From Brasenia schreberi (lineage: Eukaryota; Streptophyta; Magnoliopsida; Nymphaeales; Cabombaceae): DNA of 64,000 bases. The notes under the pieces are model-generated. The model was not told where the DNA came from. It saw nothing but the letters and a program-made list of their open reading frames with translations, and searched no databases. The DNA lies in the NCBI GenBank assembly GCA_036023115.1, contig JAYKKT010000064.1, forward strand, positions 8,812,501-8,876,500, written 5' to 3'. Position numbers and translations under genes: made by a program. Position 1 is the stretch's first letter. Each line of letters opens with the position of its first letter. Positions 12,001 to 21,000 of this stretch are shown piece after piece.

Positions 12001-15000
12001 TGTTGCAAAAGCTGTGGACTTAATTTCATGATTTGCATGTAACTTATACATAGATCCCTGAATGTCATTGGATTTTTTATCTACAATTTGGAACTTTTGT
12101 TGCTTTTCAACTGCACCATCAAACCATCTTGCAGGTGCTGAACAACCTTGTGTCTTAACACAACCCGGTTTTTGGCTGGCCCACATTCTGTCATGCCATA
12201 ATGATTAAGTAGGTACATGAGTATTTGCTTCCAATATGAAGGCAATATCAGTCAGCTCATATTCCCAACCAGTACGTGGGTTTACAATTTGGATTGAAGG
12301 CTGTTTTCTTTTTACCTATTTCTTTGTTTCATGATTATGAACCCAACTTAGAGGTAAACACCTAATGCTGACACAAGCCACTGCACGTTACCTACTCCAC
12401 TTGATGATGCTACTCTTGGAAATCAAGTAAGAATTAGTGAATTCATTTTTTTGAAAAATCAAATAATCTATTACAGGACACCAAATGGTGTTTATATAGG
12501 CATGAAGGAGCTGTTGGCCAGCATCCAACGACTTTTCAACGGTTAGGAGAAATAGCCATTGGGCCTTGCTGGTCTTGGCGGGCCTAGAAGACCCTGACTG
12601 TCTTAGCCGTTGGTTCTTGCTGTCCAGGCTAGTTGGGCTACTTAACATCTTAATCCCCCCTGTCAAACTTAGAGTATAAATATCGAAAGTATGATAATGA
12701 CATTGCTTGTTCTAAAAGGAGAATAAATCTTCAGCCTGGTTTTTGTTCGATCCTTTTCTATATGTATGCATGCATTGAAACTCATCCTTGTGATCTATCT
12801 TAGGTCATATCTACAACAAAACTTATAGAATTAAACCTTAATAAAAACTACAAACTTGAAAACATGTGTTTTCAAAGTTCTTTAATGAAAAATATTGATT
12901 ATCTAAATAGGATTGTCAAATATAACAAATAAGTTCATAAATCACTACAAACTCGTGATATTACAAAAAGGCCTTAGTATAACAAACAAGCTTTAAGGCT
13001 AAACTCAAACCTGAGTTTTAAGAACAAATTTGAACCCAAACAAGCTTTAAGGCTAAACTCAAACCCTCCAAAACAACCAAATGCCAAGACTCTTAAATAA
13101 CTCATGATCTCAAACATGATTCTATGATTTCAAGAATAAGATAATCCACCAAGATGATCAACAAAGGTTTTAAATATATACGAAAGGATTTATAAACAAC
13201 AACTACAATTAAGCCTTTTCCCATACTTACGAAAGGATTTATAATCAACTTAATATTTTTCAAGAATCTTTTCAACATAAAAGGATTATCTCAAAAAACA
13301 AGAATTCTTTAAATGCAATTTTATCACTTACACAAAATGCTCATAATATAACAAATGAATAGTCAATACTCAGGGCAAAACTCTTTTTATGCATTATTTT
13401 CAAATACTTGTATAAAGCACATTATTATTAAGATAATAATAAGTGCATTTTTAACATTGACTCATCTCCAACCAATAACACCATGAAACACCTTAATCAC
13501 AAAGGTCTTCAACAAAAGACCAACAAACGTGACATATAACCACAATACAAAGATCTTAATCATATAAAAATGCAACTTTAAAGTTATAAAGGTTACAAAA
13601 TATCAAATAATAATAAGTGCATCTTCAAACATTGACTCATCTCCAACCAATACCCAACAACATTAAACATCTTAACAAAAATAACTTCAACAAAAATGAC
13701 ATATAGCCACAACATTGAGATCTTAATCATAGAAAGATATAACTTATTGTCTAACAAATAGTCTACCCTTATAAAAAAAGTCAACGAATCATTATGTTAA
13801 ATATCATAAACAAATATCAATAACCGAAAGGAACATACCTGGATTGACTTAGTCTTGAATGCCAAACAAGATCAAATCGGTTCCAGACATAGGCTAGGTC
13901 TAGATCCCAGATTAGCAAAAATTTCGTATCTAACACATAACGGGTCTGGATCCTGGATCAGATCCATGACTTGACTGGATATAAATCCCCCACCTCTTTG
14001 TTGAACGGAGAAACTGCCTCATCCCTCTCTCTCTCCTGCATCCATGTATCACGAACCGCATCGGCACGCCATCGACCACTATCGTCGACCTCATCACCAC
14101 TCGGGCCACCATCTCAACCAGTGTTGTCTGACGCGTATCGTATCGCGTATCGCTGAGCTCCATGATACGGGCGTATTGTATCGTATCGCCCGTATCGTAT
14201 TTTAATATTAAAATAATATAAAAATTATTTAAAAAATCAAGAAAAATTAGTAAAAATCTGAAAAAAAATCAAGAAAAATCTGGTAATTGCTTTAAATTCA
14301 TATAATGCAAAGTTTAGCAAAGATTGAACATTCAACATTGAACAATTGCATCCAAAATTACATATTTTGAAGAAAAAAATGAAATACATTTACATTTTAC
14401 ATATTGTAAATTTGTATCAGGATCATTAACTAAATAATCTTCATCTTCTCCTTGATAAAGATTCAAAGTTTCTCATCACCTTTTGCTTTAAAATGAAAAT
14501 CTTCATCTCCTTCATGATGTTGTTGCACTTCAAATTAATTCAGGCAATGTCTTCTTCGGTTAAGAGTGCATTTTCTTCGTTATCTTCCATAATCCACTCA
14601 TCTAATATATCAAAATTAACAAACTGTTATCTTTGTACATGTAGTTGCCATATTTGTTAATTTTCATATGTGAGCAAAACAATGAGCTCAATTTCTTTGA
14701 TTATTGAGTCTATGACACCTCAGTGATGTGATATTATTACTTGATGATATCCCTTTTTTCTCTTACTAGAGACTATCTTTTTAACTAATGTTTGAGCTTC
14801 ATTTCTCACTTCACAGACTGAGTTAAGCCTCACACACGTTGATCATGTTCAACTCAATGGAAGTCATGTAAGGCGAACCCTAAAATAGTGAAGTTGTGAA
14901 ATGCCCACTTAATGAACCAAGACAACCAAATGTTCTTAATTGTTTGCGATCTCATGAAATTAGAAACTGCTAGTAGAAATATACCTAAAAGTTGGCAGCA

Positions 15001-18000
15001 GAAAGGGAAATGATTTTGTCACAAATTTTATTTATTCATAAATTATTCTTATTTAATAAATGAAATTATAAACCCAAATTATAAGCATATCGGAGGATGC
15101 CTTAGAGGGAAGTGAAGAGAGGCGAAGAGAGGCTAGAAACCTGCAAAAAAAAAATTGAAAAAAAAAATTGAAAAAAAAATATTGATTTTTTTTGGGCGTA
15201 TCGCCCGTATCATACGGGCGATATGAGCTGTATCACGATACGATACGTATCGCACCGTATCATACGATACGGATAACACTATTCTCAACTACCACCACCT
15301 ACTCCATTGTTGGCCCGCCGTCTCAAAGCCGCCCTTACATCCAAGTTAAACCAACGTCAACCATCTCCTCTCCATTGCCCATTATCGCCCAACCGGCCTC
15401 CCTTCTTCCTACCTTTCTCTCTCTCCGTGTGTGTGGTGATCACCAACATTGCCCCTCACAACCCATTTGCATAACACCAGAAACCATCACAGACTCGCCA
15501 TCCTTAGCCATTGGGATCCCCTTTATCCTCCCATCACTAAAGCAAGACCACCTAAGCCATACCTTCAACCACAACCACAATTTCTACCTCCAAACCACCA
15601 TTGAGTTCACTCATAACAGAGTTCAAGATGACATCCACTCACTAACTGCTTGGAAATCATAGGAGCCACGTGCTGCCAGCAACTAGACTTTGGCATCAAT
15701 AGTCCAACAACTACTTGCTGTCTTTGTTCCTTAACTCAACCCTATAAAAAGGGATGAGTATCAACTTTTGTATATACAAGCCTTTGTGCTTGAATTTAAT
15801 ATTATTCTTGTTCTTGCTCTCTCCTTCTCGTGCACACCAATTGTTAGGCGATTTGTTTGTGTGGATTGCATTGCACAATTCGGATATCAGTGAACTATTG
15901 GTATCAAAGCAAGGATGATTCGCGACCCCACAAAGCTAGTGTTTTTCATTGACCCGGATGCCATTCATTCATTTCGACAAAGCAACTTAGGTGATTTTTT
16001 GTTAGCAACTCGTTTTTCCTTTTTTAATTCTCTCTCGTTAGGGTTTTGTAGAGACATTTGCGAAATTGGGATTTTCTTTTCTCTGTTTTGTGATTGTTTG
16101 CAATGGTTTGGAGAAAAGGATGATTCTCTTCAATCCATTAGTGTGCGAGTTGAATGGGCGAGAATTATTCATATTGGAGTTATGTGTTGAAGAATTTTTT
16201 GAAAGGCAAGAGAATGTGGGGTTATGTTTCTCGGAACCTCTGTTAAGCCAAAAGATGAAAAATATGGGAAATATGCAATAGAGCTAGAAACTGGGAGGTA
16301 AATAATTCAAAAATTATTACTTGGGTCATGACAACTCTGTTTCGCGATTTATAGGGGTTCAACTAGAAAAATATGAAAGCTGACGAGGAGGTTTGGGATC
16401 ATTTGAAAAAGTTATATGTGCGATCCTAATTTTGACCAGAAAGTAATATCGTTACGATCATAGTGGGTTCAACTAGCAAAAAATATTGCAAGGAGGTTTG
16501 GGAATATCGAAAAAGTTATAGCGGATAGATATTCGATAGCTCTTCAACAAAACAACATGAGCATACAGAATTTTACTCTGCGCTATGAGCAATCTTTGGG
16601 ACGTTGGCTCTTCTTGAATCTATTTGAGTTACAAGCTTTTAAGCCGTACATTGACCGTAGAGAAGAACAACGGCGTACGGTTGGGTTTTTGATGGCTCTT
16701 CGAGATGATTTTGAAGGGTTTTGTGGAACAATTTTGCATCGTAATCCTCTTCCAACTATTGATTCGGTTGTTAATGAATTGTTAGCTAAAGAGATTCGAC
16801 TAAAGTCTCAATCGAAAAAAGGGAATGTAGACAAAGGAATCCTCCCAACCCATTTGTTTTTGTCAGTTCCTTCTAACAAAGGTAAATCTCATGGAAAGGT
16901 TGGTTACGATGAATGTAGTTTTGCAAGCGAAGGGCCATTGGAAATTGCATAAGCACAGCAAACCATTGTCAATGGAGTCCAAAGTCTCAATGGAGACAAC
17001 TCTGATCGGTCAATTGTTGAATAAGTCGCAAAGCAAGCACAACAACCATCTCTCGTGGAGACCTCCTAGTCGGTTAGCAACGAAACTTCAAGCCTCCAAC
17101 ATCAAATGTTCTTTGCGGTTGTTTTCGAGTCTAAATCGGTGAGAGTACATCATTTTCTAGTCCTACGAGTCTGACGATCTTCTTTGAGCAATTCCCGGAG
17201 GTTTCTTGCCACACAACCACATGCCATGTTACGCCCAATCCAATATAGGTTTGCCCTCCTCTAGCTCATCGGTATATCTTCACCCATATAGATCCTTGAC
17301 TCTGGAGCCTCTCATCGCTATGTCATTACGATTTTAAATCATTTGTGTCTTTACATCACACTTTCTGCCTCATCATCGTGTCATGTCCATGACCCTGTCT
17401 TGATGGCACTCCTATGCCATTAGCGAGGCACTTTAGGGTCCTGTTTCCACATCTCATTTGTCCATTTTAGATGTTTACTACATTCCTAATCTCACTTTGA
17501 GTCTTGTTTACATTAGTCAATTATGTGATTAGGACGGTTCGGTTTACAGTTCCTTTATTTTCTTCCACCTCTTGTTTTGTACGAGATCACGCAATCCAGA
17601 GAGGCCGATTGGGACGAGCCGTAGGCGGGGGGACTTTATATTCTCGGATGAGCTGAGAGTTCCGTATGTTGCGACTTCTAGTGTTGACCGTCGTCTTTTC
17701 GTTTAAATTCCTCGTCTTCTAGTTTTATTTATGGCATTCTCGTCTTGGACATGTTTCCTCTTCCGTCCGAAATACTTAGCTTCTACAGGGGGCTTTAGGA
17801 AAGTTGCAATCTAATGATATTTCGATTTGTTGTGGTTACAAACTTGCTAAGTTCTTGCTTTGCCTTTTTCTAAAAGTATTTCAGTTTTTGTTTTGTACCT
17901 TTCGACTTGGTTCATTCGATGTATGGGGACCATCACCGATTGCTACCAAAGGTGGTTCTAGATATTATGTATCGTTCATTGATAATTGCACTCGTTATTG

Positions 18001-21000
18001 ATGGGTTTATCTTATGAAACATATTGTTGGGTTTATCTTATGAAACATCGTTCCTCGAATTTTTTGGCATTTATCATATGTTTCGTGCTTTTGTTAAAAC
18101 TCAACATAATACTTGTTATCAAGTGCTTTCAATGTGATCTAGGTGGTGAATATACTTCTAATAAATTCTACTGAATTACTTGCTTCGACGATGGGACTTT
18201 TCACCAAACTTCGGTAATCTTGACACTCACGAACAAAATGGAGTTCTTTGAAAGAAAACATCGCCACATTGTTGAAAGCTCATTCCCTTCTTCGTCTACC
18301 TTTGTCCCAGTGAGTTTTGGGGAAAAGTGGCATCCTCACTTCTGAGTACATGTCATTAACAGAATTCCTTCTTTACTTGAGGTTTGTCTCCCTTTGAGAA
18401 ATTATATGGTTGTGTTCCACGATTATTCGGCCTTCGAGAGTCTTTGGTTCTACTTGCTTTGTTCTTCGTCCTCATGTGTAGACGTAGTAAGTTGTCTTCT
18501 CGATCGCAATTTGTGTTTTCTTTGGTTATGGTGATGGTCGGAAAGGGTTATCGTTGTTATGATCCTACAAATCAAAAACTTTATATCTCACGTCATGTTG
18601 TGTTTCTTGAGCATATTCCCTTTTATTCCATTCCTTCTAGTCAACATGTCCTTACCAAATCTCGATCTCACCCACATTGATCATTTTTCACATAGATTCG
18701 ACACCGCTCCTCTTCCCTATGACCCATAACCAAAATAATTCGATGTTGAGCTTTGCAGGGTTGATACTAGTAGTTCTGCGCATCCGGATGCCTCCTCTTA
18801 TCCCCAGCGCCTCCCCAAGAACCTTTGTGATCGTGGATCCTCCTCCTCGTTATCCTCATCGTGATCGTAAGTCCACTAAATTACCAGATTTTGTTTATTC
18901 TAGTTATTCCACTTCTTTTGCTTCTTTCTTAACCTCTATTCACGGTTGTCCGAGCCATCTTCCCTATAAAGAGGTTGTTCTTGATCCCTTTAGCGAGGCT
19001 ATGGCTAGAGGAACTTTACGCTTTGCACAAGACGACAGATACTTGGGACCTTGTCTCTCTTCCGCGGAGAAAAAGCGCAATTGGTTCTCGTTGGGTATAT
19101 AAGATCAAAACCAAGTCGATGGGTTACGTTGAGAGATCTGAAAGCTTCGCTTAGTTGCTAAAAGCTTTTCTCAACAATATGGTATGGATTATAAAGAAAC
19201 TTTTGCTCCTGTTGCCAAAATGACTACTATTAAGTACTCTATTGCGATTCGCATCTATCCGCCAATGGCATATTTCTCAAATGGATGTTAAAAATGCCTT
19301 CTTGAATGGTGATCTTCAAGAAGAGGTTTATATGGTCACAAATAGACCAAGCACATCAAAATGAATTGTCACTGTGTTCGTGAGGAATATTTGCAAGAAA
19401 ACCTGAACCTTCAATAGTTCAGAATATCAACTTGCAAACATATTCACCAAGTCTCTTGGTGTGCCAAGATTTCATTTTTTATTAGACAAGCTTTCTGGAT
19501 TACCCTTATAAAGTTTGAGGGGGTGTTAACTATACCTAATATGCAACAATGCTGTCCGTTGGTAGCAATAGTCCAACAGCTACTTGTTGTTGGCAGCAAT
19601 GACAACATTGCTGCCAACAACTCTTTGCTCCTTGACTCAGTCCTATCAAAAGGGCTGAGTATCAACTTTTGTATATACAAGCCTTTGTGCTTGAATTTAA
19701 TATTATTTTTGTTCTTGCTCTTTCCTTCTCATGCACACCAAGTGTTCGGTGATTTGTTTGTGTGGATTGCATTGCAAAGAGCACACCAAGCTTTTGTTAT
19801 CTTTAAGACATTCATTTTAGGTACATTCAATTTCAACTTCGTCACAGAACCACTCATCCAAAGAGCATTTCACACCCATTTCTCTAATAGCACCTAATTT
19901 AATGAGAATTTTTATTGTAGTCTTCCTAGCCATTGATATTAAGGTTTCCTCATGTTCAATATCATACTTTTGGGGATACCCTAACTGATGCTGTCTTTTC
20001 TTTATAACACACTTTGATAGGAATACTCATTTGCTAATAACATGGCATCCTTAGGCATGTAGTTTGTCACATTTTAGGATTATAGCATCAATATCCTTTC
20101 TTATGGAATATATCCAATAGAAACACATTGAATGGCATGGACCATGGAGAGAAAGCTTATCTTTTTTGTCAGCAGACATAAAGCACCAGCAACCAAATCT
20201 TTTCAAAAGTTTGTAGTGTAAAGGAGTTTGAACAATTTTCCTGAAGAATGAAAAATTCTGGAAGGCATTTTAGATAGACAAATGTAAGTGGATGGATCGG
20301 TCCATCAATGTTTTGGGGCATTAATAACGATCAGGAGATTCTAGTTGTCTCAATCTGTGTATGTGTTTTCATTTGGCTAGGACATTCTCTCTTGGAGTTT
20401 TTGAGCATGGTTTCTTGTTCCAATTTCCATTTTCTTTGAAGTATGCTCCAAATTTCCTAGAGAAGTATTCTTCACCTGATTCCAACCGAAAGATGTAACA
20501 TTTGTTCCTATCTTTCACAAGAGTGTTAAAGTGACATAATATATGTAAGAAAATCATGTACAAGAGTCATGGCATGACTCCCTTGATACTACTGCTAGCC
20601 CTCTTAATTACTCATCTTTGATGCAGGTGAAGGTTATGGATCAGTAGTTCCAGATGCACCTGATGCAGAGTTGCACGTTCTGACAAAAAAATTTGCAGTT
20701 ATCATTGGCAACTTAGTTGAGCAATATCTGGATGCTATGGAGAAGGTTAGCGCACCATACTTTGTTTTATCCTTTCTGTTCAACTCAGAAAACACAAGTT
20801 ATCCCATCTGATCTTCAAATGCTACTAAAGGCTTCAGTATCCAATTAGCTGCCTGTTTCTATGAGTAATATTTCAAGACTTGCCTGTTCCTATTGTTGGA
20901 AAACGTGGTTGCACAGCGGGGATTGAAAAACACAAATATAAAGAAGAGGAAATGTGAAGATCGGAGGAGGGGGCGGACCTCCAATGGAGGCCACCCCCCT

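Larger units (their letters stand above)
15662..19776 (+). mobile_element. Decayed Ty1/copia element, plus strand
   Basis: The 5' LTR (about 15662-15897) shares the stretch GAGTATCAACTTTTGTATAT through TGTGTGGATTGCATTGCA with the 3' LTR (19524-about 19776). The 5' LTR is followed by a Met-tRNA primer site TTGGTATCAAAGC (about 15898). The 3' LTR is preceded by the polypurine tract AAGTTTGAGGGGG. Internally: a gag piece (16557-16952, [20 protein letters not shown] and LAKEIRLKS), a degraded zinc knuckle (about 16900-16960), integrase (17880-18180, [20 protein letters not shown] and [10 protein letters not shown]), an RT start (about 19150-19230, [19 protein letters not shown]) and the tail of RNase H ([20 protein letters not shown], about 19430-19490). 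Most of RT and RNase H is deleted. Both outer ends are ragged and no target duplication was found. Confidence 0.82.

Noticed and set aside
15192..15662. 156-codon plus-strand frame that looked like a protein gene
   Set aside because: It starts inside the terminal arm of the hAT element and runs into a C-rich block. There is no domain and no splice context.
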